54,533 nt of DNA from Paracoccaceae bacterium (GTDB lineage Bacteria; Pseudomonadota; Alphaproteobacteria; Rhodobacterales; Rhodobacteraceae), in assembly GCA_030148745.1 (NCBI GenBank), contig JASBSV010000018.1:1-54533 (forward strand). The letters run 5' to 3'. The position numbers and the translations under genes are program-made. Shown here piece by piece: positions 1-9,985 of the stretch (positions are counted from its first letter, which is position 1; each line of letters begins with the position of its first letter). The notes under the pieces were generated by a model. The model did no database searches. It had not been told where the DNA came from and saw nothing but the letters and a program-made list of their open reading frames with translations.

Positions 1-1425
1 CTAGCCCCCCTGCCCGCTGCCTTGCCCCCATGGGCCGTGAAATCCCTGGCCCTCGCGGTCGGTTCGTTCAAACCCATGCGCGCCGAAAAAATCGCGCTGC
101 GCCTGTATCAGGTTGGCGGTGCCGCGGGCCCGGCGCATCACTTCAAGATAGGACAGCGCGCCCGACAGCGCCGGCACCGGGACGCCCCCGGCACTGGCCT
201 GTGCCACCACCTTCCGCAGCGCCGGCAGCCCGCCCAGCACGGGCGCGCGAAAGCGCGGCGCCAAAATCAGGCTGCCCTGCGGCAACCCATCGCGCACCGC
301 CCCTGCGATATCGTCCAGTATCGCCGAGCGGATGATACAGCCCGCGCGCCAGATCTCGGCCACGCGGGCCAGATCGATCTGCCAGTCAAACGCCTCGGAC
401 GCGGCCTGCAAAAGGCTCAGCCCCTGCGCATAGGCGGTGATCTTGGCCGCCGTGAGCGCGGCCTCGAGCACGGCGTCGTCCAGATCAATCGCCGGGCCGG
501 ACGGCAGCGCCAGCTGCTCTTGTCCCAGAACCCGCAGCGCCTTCATCGACGACCACGACCGTGCGGCCACCGCCGCCTCGATGGTCGAGGCCGACTGGCC
601 CAGTTTCAGCGCCTCGATCACCGTCCAGCGCCCGGTGCCCTTTTGCCCCGCCCGGTCAAGGATCACATCGACCATCGGCTGGCCGGTCTCGGGATCGGCG
701 GCGGCCAGAACCTTACCGGTGATCTCGATCAGATAGGATTGCAGAGGCCCCTCGTTCCAGCGCGAAAAGAGCGCCGCCGCCCGATCCGGCGACCAGCCCA
801 TGGCGTCACGCAAGAGCCCGTAAACCTCGGCGATCATCTGCATGTCGGCGTATTCGATACCGTTATGCACGGTCTTGACGAAATGCCCCGCCCCGTCGGG
901 ACCCAAAAGCGCGGCACATGGATCGCCCTTATAGCGCGCGGCGATTGCCTCGACGATATCGCGGATACGCGCATAGGTTTCGGCCCGCCCGCCAACCATG
1001 ATCGAAGGGCCGTGCCGCGCGCCCTCTTCCCCGCCCGAAACGCCCATACCGATGAAATCGATCCCCTGCGCGGTCAGTTCGGCGCTGCGCCGCCTTGTGT
1101 CGTTGAAATCCGCGTTCCCACCATCGATCACCAGATCACCCTTATCCAGAAGCGGCAGAATATCGGCCAGCATCTGATCGAGAGGCGCGCCCGATGGGAT
1201 CATGAAGAGAATGCTGCGCGGACGCTCCAGCGCCGCCAGAAAATCGGCGATGCTTTCATGCGCGCTCAGATCGCCCGCCAGCCCCTGCGCCGCCTCGACC
1301 ACCTGCGGCAGGTCACCCGTGCTGCGGTTCGAGACCGCCACCGGGAAGCCTTTCTCGGCGATGTTGAGCGCCAGCGCGCGCCCCATCGTCCCCATCCCGT
1401 AAACCCCGATACGCGCCTTGGTCAT
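1..1425 (-). CDS. gnd: 6-phosphogluconate dehydrogenase, decarboxylating
   Basis: 474-residue cytosolic enzyme of the oxidative pentose phosphate pathway; it converts 6-phosphogluconate to ribulose 5-phosphate and CO2 with reduction of NADP+. An N-terminal Rossmann fold starts at residue 5 with GVYGMGTMG. The SGGEEGARHGPS substrate loop and the catalytic stretch FVKTVHNGIEYADMQM, with the active-site Lys and HNGIEY, are present. The length matches the long-chain family (about 470 aa). The start is the ATG at 1425 (MTKARIG), preceded by an AGAAGGGGCAGG-type ribosome binding site; the frame stays open 32 codons further upstream without a better start. The TAG stop occupies the first three bases of the window, so the gene is complete and its downstream neighbour is not visible. 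Confidence 0.96.
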   Translation of the reverse strand: MTKARIGVYGMGTMGRALALNIAEKGFPVAVSNRSTGDLPQVVEAAQGLAGDLSAHESIADFLAALERPRSILFMIPSGAPLDQMLADILPLLDKGDLVIDGGNADFNDTRRRSAELTAQGIDFIGMGVSGGEEGARHGPSIMVGGRAETYARIRDIVEAIAARYKGDPCAALLGPDGAGHFVKTVHNGIEYADMQMIAEVYGLLRDAMGWSPDRAAALFSRWNEGPLQSYLIEITGKVLAAADPETGQPMVDVILDRAGQKGTGRWTVIEALKLGQSASTIEAAVAARSWSSMKALRVLGQEQLALPSGPAIDLDDAVLEAALTAAKITAYAQGLSLLQAASEAFDWQIDLARVAEIWRAGCIIRSAILDDIAGAVRDGLPQGSLILAPRFRAPVLGGLPALRKVVAQASAGGVPVPALSGALSYLEVMRRARGTANLIQAQRDFFGAHGFERTDREGQGFHGPWGQGSGQGG

Positions 1426-1555
1426 GGTCCTGCCCCTTCTGACTGACAGCGCCAGATTAGAGGATGGACCCGGGAAGGCAAATATGACCTCTGCGCAGGC
1501 AATCCCCGCTGATATCACCAAATTTCTGAATACCGAATGGCGGACCGTAATGGCC

Positions 1556-1741
1556 CTATTTTCTTAGCCCCAGCACACCCAGAAGACGGGATATCAGCCG
1601 TGTTGGCCCCCTTCGCCCGTGCGCGAGCATAGTCAGCCGGGCGCGATATTCTGCTTCACGTTCGAAATTTCGCAAGCTGTGGCTGTCTTCCCACGGGCCT
1701 AGTTTGAATATCATCAGCGTGGCATGATCATAGTAGGGCAT
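1556..1741 (-). CDS. Small hypothetical protein, 61 aa
   Basis: I do not recognise this protein. It begins MPYYDHATLMIFK and ends in a basic, leucine-rich tail (RLISRLLGVLGLRK) that could form an amphipathic helix. The middle is charged (NFEREAEYRARL). No signal peptide, transmembrane segment or metal motif is visible. The start at 1741 is chosen because a near-perfect Shine-Dalgarno (AAGGAGGT) lies a few bases upstream; an upstream ATG at 1774 would put that site inside the coding region. It is transcribed divergently from a WYL-domain regulator across 97 bp carrying several TGTCAG repeats, so it is a likely target of that regulator. Its existence rests on the ribosome binding site and the gene arrangement. 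Confidence 0.6.
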   Translation of the reverse strand: MPYYDHATLMIFKLGPWEDSHSLRNFEREAEYRARLTMLAHGRRGPTRLISRLLGVLGLRK

Positions 1742-1778
1742 TTGTGACCTCCTTGCCTTGCAGCAAAGCAGCACGCTG

Positions 1779-1826
1779 CTGACAGGGAGGTGTCAGTGGC
1801 GGGTGGTATAGTGTCAGCACTGTCAG
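1779..1826. promoter_or_regulatory. Repeated TGTCAG operator candidate between the divergent genes
   Basis: CTGACA (1779-1784) and TGTCAG (1791-1796) form a perfect inverted repeat around GGGAGG. Two more direct TGTCAG copies follow at 1812-1817 and 1821-1826, nine bases apart and just before the regulator start codon. A TATAGT at 1807-1812 could be a -10 element. Four copies of one hexamer within 48 bp of a divergent regulator promoter suggest an autoregulatory binding site; that is inference. Confidence 0.5.
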
Positions 1827-1838
1827 GAGGGCCTAGTC

Positions 1839-2531
1839 ATGCGTCGATCAAACCGGCTGTTTGAGATCATACAGATATTGCGCGCCGCAGATCGCCCGCT
1901 TACGGCCGATAGTCTGGCACAGTCGCTTGAGGTCTCGACCCGCACGATTTATCGCGATATCGCCGCGCTTCAGGCCATGCGAACCCCGATCGAGGGGGAA
2001 GCCGGGATCGGCTATATGATGCGCAAAGGATATGACCTGCCACCGCTCAACTTTGATCTTGAAGAGATTGAGGCGTTGCGCGTCGGCCTTGCGATGGTAG
2101 CGCGCACCGGCGACAGCGCGTTGCAACGCGCCGCCCAAAGGCTGCATGAAAAAATAGATGCACTACACGCATCTGCCGACTGGCTTCAGGTCGTGCCCTG
2201 GGGCGCGCGCCCCGACGATCCGGCGAACGGCTGTGTTTCGGTATCGACATTGCGCGAGGCGATCCGGAGCGAGCAAAAACTCAAGTTAACCTATCGCGAT
2301 GGGAACAATGAGGAGACAGTCCGGGTGATCCGGCCCATCGCGCTGATCTATCATCTGGAGTGTGTCATTCTCGCAGGCTGGTGCGAATTGCGCGCGTCGT
2401 TTCGCCATTTCCGCACCGATCGCATCTATGAATGTCAGGTTCAGGACGAGCGGTTTGCCGGGCAAAGCGCTGCCCTGAGGTCGCTTTGGCTGGAGCATAA
2501 TCACTGGGACGAGCCAGCGCCAGCTGCCTAA
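1839..2531 (+). CDS. YafY/DeoR-type transcriptional regulator with WYL domain
   Basis: 230 residues. The N-terminal winged helix-turn-helix (about residues 5-60) includes the hallmark SLEVSTRTIYRDIAALQ of the HTH_11 group. The C-terminal part (about 125-205) is a WYL-type ligand-sensing domain (LREAIRSEQKLKLTYRDG...VRVIRPIALIYH...FRHFRTDRI). WYL regulators bind small ligands or nucleic acid and usually control neighbouring genes. The ATG at 1839 has the ribosome binding site CAGGAGGG. It is divergent from the 61-aa gene and preceded by TGTCAG repeats, which suggests autoregulation. The inducer is unknown. It stands alone: the next gene is on the other strand. Confidence 0.9.
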   Translation: MRRSNRLFEIIQILRAADRPLTADSLAQSLEVSTRTIYRDIAALQAMRTPIEGEAGIGYMMRKGYDLPPLNFDLEEIEALRVGLAMVARTGDSALQRAAQRLHEKIDALHASADWLQVVPWGARPDDPANGCVSVSTLREAIRSEQKLKLTYRDGNNEETVRVIRPIALIYHLECVILAGWCELRASFRHFRTDRIYECQVQDERFAGQSAALRSLWLEHNHWDEPAPAA

Positions 2532-2567
2532 GTGGGCGAAGGGCGGTGACGGCAGGAATGGTCGCTA

Positions 2568-2963
2568 TCAGGCGTTTTGCGGAAGCCCGTCGGCAATGTC
2601 GTAATAGCCGCCCTTGTCAGCGACAAAGACATGCAGCGCGATTTTTGTTTCGGTCGGACCGTCGAATGCGCCCATGGCAACGCCGATCCAGTCGCGATGC
2701 GGCGGATCAAAGAACAGTGACGAGCCGCAGGTGGCGCAAAACCCGCGACGCACCCGGTCGGAGGAGGCATACCAAGAAATATTCTCGGCGCCGCTGATTG
2801 TCAGCGCATCCTTGGGCACATCCGCCGAGACGAAAAAATGACCCGAATGCTTTCTGCAAATACTGCAGTGACAGGCGTCGGGCCCCGGCAATGCGCCGCT
2901 TACCGTGAACCGGACCGCGCCGCAGAGGCAGGATCCGTGACGCAACGGCGCCTGCCCTGTCAT
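2568..2963 (-). CDS. GFA-family (CENP-V fold) zinc protein
   Basis: 131 residues. Zinc-binding cysteines are arranged as in the glutathione-dependent formaldehyde-activating family: SCLCGAVRF near the N-terminus, CHCSICRKHSGHFF, and CATCGSSLFF. The family fold binds zinc, but most members have no proven activity, so no reaction is assigned. The start is the ATG at 2963, one base after the argF TGA; a TTG four codons upstream would lie inside argF. The tight spacing implies cotranscription with the arginine genes as the last gene of the operon. A link to arginine synthesis is not implied by the family. Confidence 0.88.
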   Translation of the reverse strand: MTGQAPLRHGSCLCGAVRFTVSGALPGPDACHCSICRKHSGHFFVSADVPKDALTISGAENISWYASSDRVRRGFCATCGSSLFFDPPHRDWIGVAMGAFDGPTETKIALHVFVADKGGYYDIADGLPQNA

Positions 2964-2964
2964 C

Positions 2965-3891
2965 TCAGACCCCAAGGCACCAGCGCAGCACGGCCTTTTG
3001 CGCGTGCAGGCGGTTTTCAGCCTCGTCGAAGATCACCGAATGGGGGCCGTCCATGACGCTTGAGGTGACCTCTTCTTCGCGGTGGGCGGGCAGGCAATGC
3101 ATGAAGAGGGCATCGGGTTTGGCGCGCGCCATCAGCGCATCGTTCACCTGATAGGGGCGCAGAAGGTTGTGGCGACGCTCGCGCGTGGATTGCGCGTCAT
3201 GCATCGACACCCATGTATCGGCCACAACCAGATCGGCGCCTTCGACCGCTTTGTTCACATCGCGTTCAATCGTGACGGTGCTGCCCTTGGAGCGGGCAAA
3301 TTCCACGAACTCAGGCTCGGGGTCCAGAACCTCAGGCCCCGAGAAGGTCAGGTCAAAGCCGAACTGGCCGGCGGCATGCAGAAACGAGGCGCAGACGTTG
3401 TTGCCATCGCCGGTCCACACAACCTTTTTGCCGGCAATCGGGCCGCGGTGTTCCTCATAAGTCAGGACATCGGCCATGATCTGGCAGGGGTGAGTGCGGT
3501 CGGTCAGGCCATTGATCACCGGCACCGAGGCATGTTCGGCCAGCTCAAGCAGCGTCGTTTCATCGAAGGTGCGGATCATGATCAGATCGACATAGCGGCT
3601 GAGCACGCGGGCGGTATCGGCGATGGTTTCGCCATGCCCCAGCTGCATGTCGGCGCCCGAAAGCACCATCGTCTGGCCGCCCATCTGGCGCACGCCCACG
3701 TCAAAGGAAACGCGCGTGCGGGTCGACGGCTTTTCAAAGATCAGCGCGACCATATGGTTTGTCAGGGGCTGTTGGGCGTCGGGCGTGCCCTTTGGCAGGC
3801 CCTGGCGCGCGGATTTCATTGCGGCGGCCTGATCGATCATGCCGCGCAGATCGGCGGGGTCGGTTTTATGGATGTCGAGGAAATTTCTCAT
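2965..3891 (-). CDS. argF: Ornithine carbamoyltransferase
   Basis: 308 residues. It condenses ornithine with carbamoyl phosphate to citrulline in the cytosolic arginine pathway. The carbamoyl-phosphate loop STRTR ([14 protein letters not shown]), the HPCQ motif ([12 protein letters not shown]), the ornithine-side DTWVSMHD and the catalytic MHCLPAHR are all intact, and the length is normal. The ATG at 3891 lacks an obvious ribosome binding site; a four-codon minicistron (3902 to 3888) starts at the stop of the upstream GNAT gene and ends at this start, which could couple translation. It lies in the operon argD - GNAT - argF - GFA. Confidence 0.97.
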   Translation of the reverse strand: MRNFLDIHKTDPADLRGMIDQAAAMKSARQGLPKGTPDAQQPLTNHMVALIFEKPSTRTRVSFDVGVRQMGGQTMVLSGADMQLGHGETIADTARVLSRYVDLIMIRTFDETTLLELAEHASVPVINGLTDRTHPCQIMADVLTYEEHRGPIAGKKVVWTGDGNNVCASFLHAAGQFGFDLTFSGPEVLDPEPEFVEFARSKGSTVTIERDVNKAVEGADLVVADTWVSMHDAQSTRERRHNLLRPYQVNDALMARAKPDALFMHCLPAHREEEVTSSVMDGPHSVIFDEAENRLHAQKAVLRWCLGV

Positions 3892-3898
3892 TGTTTTG

Positions 3899-4450
3899 TC
3901 ATGCCTTTGGTGCAGGAGCCGGGGCGCTGCCCCGGACCCCGGAGTATTTATGCAAAGAAGAAGGGGTGAATGTCATCACCTGCGCCTGTTGCCCATCGCC
4001 GCAACCCCGCTGGGTTTCGCCGCGAAAGCCCGCCTTGCGGTAGGCGGCGATGGCGCGGGTGTTCTTGGGATCGGGGTCGACCACGACCTGCGCGGCGCGG
4101 GCGGCGAGCAGGCGCCGCGCGCGTTGGCGCAGGTAGCCGGGGGCGTGGCCTTTTCCGAGATAGGCGGTGTCGCCGATAAATGTGTCGATGGCGCGGGTGC
4201 GCGGCGGCTGATCGGCCAGATGCGGGGCGGGAAAATCGGCGATGTCGTAATCCTGAATGAAGGCGAAGGCCTGCCCCTGCAGCTCTACAAGGCGCATATC
4301 AACAAGCCCCTCGTCGATTTCCTGATCGATGAGCGCAAGTTCGGTCGCCGGATCGCCCCACCATTCGGCCACATGATCGCAGGCGAGCCAGCCTGCGAGC
4401 CGGGGGAAGTCGGCGCGGGTAAGCCGGGGGAAATCGTAGTCAGCCCGCAT
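3899..4450 (-). CDS. GNAT acetyltransferase, AAC(6')-like, with repeat-derived C-terminus
   Basis: 183 residues. It resembles the Acetyltransf_8/AAC(6') branch of acetyl-CoA-dependent N-acetyltransferases: early AEWWGDP, central [12 protein letters not shown], the CoA-binding stretch [13 protein letters not shown], and [13 protein letters not shown] near the end. The acceptor is unknown, and the homology does not show antibiotic resistance. The start is the ATG at 4450, which overlaps the argD stop (ATGCGGGCTGA) and indicates translational coupling. The last 22 or so residues after MTFTP are encoded by a GC palindrome and flanking repeat (3911-3965) that looks like an intergenic element, so the C-terminus was probably extended by it. 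Confidence 0.85.
   Translation of the reverse strand: MRADYDFPRLTRADFPRLAGWLACDHVAEWWGDPATELALIDQEIDEGLVDMRLVELQGQAFAFIQDYDIADFPAPHLADQPPRTRAIDTFIGDTAYLGKGHAPGYLRQRARRLLAARAAQVVVDPDPKNTRAIAAYRKAGFRGETQRGCGDGQQAQVMTFTPSSLHKYSGVRGSAPAPAPKA
3911..3965. repeat. REP-like intergenic element with GC palindrome
   Basis: CCGGGGC (3919-3925) and GCCCCGG (3929-3935) form a perfect 7-bp stem with a GCT loop, followed by ACCCCGGAGTATTTATGCAAAGAAGAAG. From memory, such palindromes next to GGAGTATTT...AAGAAG are common between genes in Rhodobacteraceae. Here it overlaps the 3' end of the GNAT reading frame. Only one copy was noticed in this window, so the repeat status depends on genome-wide comparison. 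Confidence 0.55.
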
Positions 4451-5639
4451 TGGCCGTCTCGTGGCTGCGGGTTTTGAGCCGGGTCGCTGCAGCATCGAGG
4501 CGCGTCAGGGCCTGATCGATATCCTCTTCGGTGATGGTCAGGGCCGGCAAGAGCCGGATGACGTTATCGGCCGCCGGGACCGTCAGGACATGTTCGGCGT
4601 AGCCTGCGGCGATCAGGTCGGTGTTGGGCAGTTTGCATTTGAGCCCCAGCATCAGGCCTGACCCCCGGACCTTTTCAAAGACATCGGGATGAATGGCGAC
4701 AAGCCCTTCGAGTTTCTGACGCAGAAGGCCGGATTTGCGCGTCACTTCGGCAAGGAACTCTGGCGCGGCGACGATATCCATCACCGCGTTGCCCACGGCC
4801 ATGGCCAGCGGGTTGCCGCCATAGGTGGTGCCATGGCTGCCGGCGGTCATGGCGCTGGCGGCCTCTTCGGTGGCCAGAACCGCGCCTAAGGGAAAGCCGC
4901 CGCCGATGCCTTTGGCAACCATCATGATATCGGGCGAGATGCCCGACCATTCATGAGCAAAGAGCCGCCCGGTGCGGCCCATGCCGCATTGCACTTCGTC
5001 AAAGATCAAAAGGATGTCCCGCTCGTCGCAAAGATCGCGCAGGCCCTTGAGGCACTGATCCGGCACCGGGCGGATGCCGCCTTCGCCCTGTACCGGTTCG
5101 ATAATGATCGCCCCCACCGTGTCGTCGATCGCCGCTTTCAGCGCCTCGTGATCGCCGAAGGGGACATGTTTAAAGCCGGGCAGGAGCGGGCCGAAGCCTT
5201 CGGTCAGTTTCGCCCCGCCCGCCGCCGCGATCCCCGCCGAGGAACGGCCATGGAAGGAGCCTTCGAAGCCGATCACGGTGGTCTTGTCGTCCATCCCCTT
5301 GGCGTGCCAGTGGCGGCGCGCCATCTTGACCGCAAGCTCACATGCCTCGGTTCCCGAGTTGGTGAAAAACACCGTATCGGCGAAGGTCTGATCGACCAGC
5401 TTGTCGGCCAGCGCCTGTTGCCCGGGGATCTGGTAGAGGTTGGAGACATGCCAGAGCTTTTGCGCCTGATCGGTGATCGCCTGAACCAGCGCGGGATGGG
5501 CATGGCCCAGCGCATTGACCGCAATCCCGGCGCCCAGATCAAGGTATCGGGTGCCGCCTGCTTCGGTCAGCCAGGAGCCTTCGCCCGAGGTAAAGGTAAG
5601 CGGGGCCCGGTTGTAGGTCGGCAAAAGCGTGGGGATCAT
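4440..5639 (-). CDS. argD: Acetylornithine aminotransferase
   Basis: 399 residues, class III PLP-dependent aminotransferase. It moves the amino group of glutamate to N-acetylglutamate semialdehyde in arginine synthesis and may also act in lysine synthesis. Signatures include [17 protein letters not shown], the phosphate-binding [11 protein letters not shown], the [14 protein letters not shown] metal/PLP aspartate motif, and the Schiff-base lysine in [15 protein letters not shown]. The start at 5639 ([14 protein letters not shown]) is chosen over the ATG at 5669 because AAGGA stands upstream and family members begin this way. It is the first gene of the minus-strand arginine operon; its stop overlaps the next gene. 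Confidence 0.95.
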   Translation of the reverse strand: MIPTLLPTYNRAPLTFTSGEGSWLTEAGGTRYLDLGAGIAVNALGHAHPALVQAITDQAQKLWHVSNLYQIPGQQALADKLVDQTFADTVFFTNSGTEACELAVKMARRHWHAKGMDDKTTVIGFEGSFHGRSSAGIAAAGGAKLTEGFGPLLPGFKHVPFGDHEALKAAIDDTVGAIIIEPVQGEGGIRPVPDQCLKGLRDLCDERDILLIFDEVQCGMGRTGRLFAHEWSGISPDIMMVAKGIGGGFPLGAVLATEEAASAMTAGSHGTTYGGNPLAMAVGNAVMDIVAAPEFLAEVTRKSGLLRQKLEGLVAIHPDVFEKVRGSGLMLGLKCKLPNTDLIAAGYAEHVLTVPAADNVIRLLPALTITEEDIDQALTRLDAAATRLKTRSHETANAG

Positions 5640-5937
5640 TGGCGTGGTCCTTGGGTCTGGAAAGCTCATCGGTGCCTTACGGGCGATGGGCTGTCAATGG
5701 CGGGGTGGGGAAAGGATGGTCAGGCAGGCCTGCGGGCGCAGGCGCGCGATGCACGAAGACGTCTTAGCGTCGGCGTCGGAGCGCCCCGGTGATACGGATC
5801 CTGATCATGAAAGCGGCAATAGCGCAACGCCGCGCCGCTGTCCAGATGCAGCGCGGCAAGGGGGGGCTGAGCGGCGCGGCGGCGGCGGCGAAGGGAGACT
5901 TGTCTGTCCCCGCGCGACGAGACGGAAAAGAGGGCAG
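5640..5937. other. Intergenic region upstream of argD, no gene seen
   Basis: About 300 bp between argD and the cueR terminator. It must hold the argD promoter, reading to the left. The short open frames here are arginine/alanine-rich GC artefacts without ribosome binding sites. A GC-only stretch (GCGGCGCGGCGGCGGCGGCG around 5871-5890) is a simple repeat. No tRNA or structured RNA was recognised. Confidence 0.6.
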
Positions 5938-5973
5938 TCAAAAAATCCAAGGCCCATTTCAAGGCCTTGGATT
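5938..5973 (-). terminator. Intrinsic terminator of the copA-cueR operon
   Basis: AATCCAAGGCC (5944-5954) and GGCCTTGGATT (5963-5973) form a perfect 11-bp stem with an 8-nt loop. On the minus strand the stem is followed by TTTTTT. It sits 28 bp after the cueR stop. Confidence 0.88.
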
Positions 5974-6000
5974 CAATGAAAATAACTCGCCGCTATGCTT

Positions 6001-6396
6001 TTACTTTTTGCTCAGTTTCGCCAGATCGTTGAGGATCGGGCAATCGGGTCTGTCATCCCCCGAGCAGGAGGTCACAAGGGTTTTGAGCGTCTCGCGCATG
6101 GCGTTGAGATCGGCAATCTTTGCCTCGATCTGGGCCAGATGGTCTTCGGCGATATGGCGGACATCGGCGCTGGCGCGGTTCTTGTCCTCCCAGAGCGCCA
6201 GAAGGTTCCGGCAGTTTTCGATGGTAAAGCCCAGCGCCCTTGCCCGGCCCATGAAGGCCAGTTTGTGCATATCCGCCTCGCGGAACACACGATAGCCGTT
6301 GGTGTCGCGCGGCGGTTTGACCAGACCGATATCCTCGTAATAGCGGATCGTCTTGGGCGGGATGCCCGAACGGGCGGCAACGTCAGAGATATTCAT
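6001..6396 (-). CDS. cueR: Cu(I)-responsive MerR-family regulator CueR
   Basis: 131 residues. N-terminal MerR winged helix (MNISDVAARSGIPPKTIRYYEDIGLV), a dimerisation helix, and a C-terminal metal loop CSGDDRPDC with two cysteines (residues 111 and 119) spaced C-x7-C, exactly the CueR copper-loop pattern. It activates transcription by untwisting promoters with a long spacer when it binds Cu(I). The ATG at 6396 has AGGAG seven bases upstream. It lies 10 bp downstream of copA and is cotranscribed, so copper-induced readthrough also raises the regulator. Its predicted operator is at 9003-9021. Confidence 0.94.
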   Translation of the reverse strand: MNISDVAARSGIPPKTIRYYEDIGLVKPPRDTNGYRVFREADMHKLAFMGRARALGFTIENCRNLLALWEDKNRASADVRHIAEDHLAQIEAKIADLNAMRETLKTLVTSCSGDDRPDCPILNDLAKLSKK

Positions 6397-6406
6397 CTTG
6401 CTTCTC

Positions 6407-8953
<2,547 letters not shown>

Positions 8954-8993
8954 CCGACACCTTCCGATCACGTAATTGCGTCATGCGGAGATC

Positions 8994-9024
8994 TACATAA
9001 GGCCTTCCAGTGACTGGAAGGCAA
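8994..9024 (-). promoter_or_regulatory. CueR operator and copA promoter
   Basis: The palindrome CCTTCCAGTGACTGGAAGG (9003-9021) matches the CueR consensus CCTTCC-N7-GGAAGG. On the minus strand it lies within a 19-bp spacer between TTGCCT (9019-9024, -35) and TATGTA (8994-8999, -10). The long spacer is the hallmark of MerR-family-activated promoters. The copA start codon is about 40 bp downstream. Confidence 0.92.
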
Positions 9025-9041
9025 GTGCCGTTGCGAAATTA

Positions 9042-9060
9042 ATTTCCAGCTATGGGAAGG
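9042..9060. promoter_or_regulatory. Second, degenerate CueR-like box
   Basis: ATTTCC-AGCTATG-GGAAGG keeps the 6-7-6 geometry of the main operator, with a perfect right half and four of six bases in the left half. Its centre is 39 bp from the first box, immediately beyond the 3' end of the ABC permease gene. It could be an auxiliary site or a chance match. Confidence 0.35.
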
Positions 9061-9864
9061 TTAGGGTTTCAGGCGGTATCCGGTGCGGAAAAACCACCAG
9101 CAGATCGCGATGATCGCCGCGGCGGCGAGGCTGACAAAGACAAGGCCGAAAACCGGATCGGTGTCCGACACGCCCAGAATGCCATAACGTCCGCCGTCGA
9201 TCAGATAGAAGATCGGGTTGGCATGGCTGAAATCGCGCAGAACCGGCGGCAAGGCCTCGACCGAATAGAAGGTGCCTGACAGAAAGGCCAAGGGCGTGAT
9301 CAGGAAATTGGTGATCGCGGCCATCTGGTCGAATTTGCGCGCAAAGATCGACGCAAAGATCCCCAGCGCGCCCATGAAGACCGACCCAAGGATCATGAAT
9401 GCCAGCGCCCAGAGCGGATGTTTGACCGGAATATCCAGAACCAGCCACATCGCCACAACCATCGCCAGCGCCACCAAAAGCCCCCGCCCGATCCCGCCGA
9501 TCAGATAGCCCAGCACGATCTCGAGCGGCGACAGGGGCGGCATCAGCGTGTCGATGATATTGCCCTGCACCTTGGCGGCCATGATCGACGAAGAGGTATT
9601 GGCAAAGGCGTTCTGGATCACCGTCATCATCAAAAGCCCCGGCGCAAGGAAGGTCAGAAAGGGCACCCCCATCACATCCCCGCGCGACGGCCCGACCGCG
9701 ATGGTGAAAATCAGCAGGAACAGACCCGCGGTCACCAGCGGCGCCGCGACGGTCTGCACCCAGATGGCAAAAAAGCGCCGGAACTCACGCTCGCCCAGCG
9801 TATAGAGGCCCAGCCAGTTCACCCGGCCAAAGCGCCGTTCGCCCATTTCCGTCGATTTTTTCAT
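9061..9864 (-). CDS. ABC-2 type transporter permease
   Basis: 267-residue inner-membrane protein with about six hydrophobic segments (for example VTAGLFLLIFTIAVG, LLVALAMVVAMWLVLDI, AFMILGSVFMGALGIF, FVSLAAAAIIAICWWF). The pattern is that of the NodJ/DrrB-like ABC-2 permeases that export polysaccharides, lipids or drugs. The start MKKSTEMGERRFGR at 9864 fits; the open frame continues far upstream through the divergent gcrA gene as a shadow. No ATP-binding partner is adjacent: copA lies downstream and gcrA is divergent, so the ATPase must be encoded elsewhere. The substrate cannot be inferred. Confidence 0.85.
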   Translation of the reverse strand: MKKSTEMGERRFGRVNWLGLYTLGEREFRRFFAIWVQTVAAPLVTAGLFLLIFTIAVGPSRGDVMGVPFLTFLAPGLLMMTVIQNAFANTSSSIMAAKVQGNIIDTLMPPLSPLEIVLGYLIGGIGRGLLVALAMVVAMWLVLDIPVKHPLWALAFMILGSVFMGALGIFASIFARKFDQMAAITNFLITPLAFLSGTFYSVEALPPVLRDFSHANPIFYLIDGGRYGILGVSDTDPVFGLVFVSLAAAAIIAICWWFFRTGYRLKP

Positions 9865-9943
9865 GCTCACGATCCTTGTTTTCCGGCACCGCTTGTATCC
9901 CGTGTCTGGGTGATTAGAATAGGGTCCTGTTGAATTTCTCAAG

Positions 9944-9969
9944 ACGGGCTGCAAAAAGAGCCCGTTTTT
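9944..9969 (+). terminator. Terminator-like hairpin in the gcrA leader
   Basis: ACGGGCT (9944-9950) and AGCCCGT (9959-9965) form a perfect 7-bp stem with an 8-nt loop, directly followed by TTTT on the plus strand. It ends 16 bp before the gcrA ATG, and no plus-strand gene precedes it. This is the layout of an attenuator rather than an end-of-gene terminator, unless transcription starts downstream of it. Confidence 0.6.
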
Positions 9970-9985
9970 ACCCGAAGGAACGCCT

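Noticed and set aside
5720-5962. 80-codon minus-strand open frame before argD
   Set aside because: Begins inside the cueR terminator hairpin, is Arg/Ala-rich and lacks a ribosome binding site.
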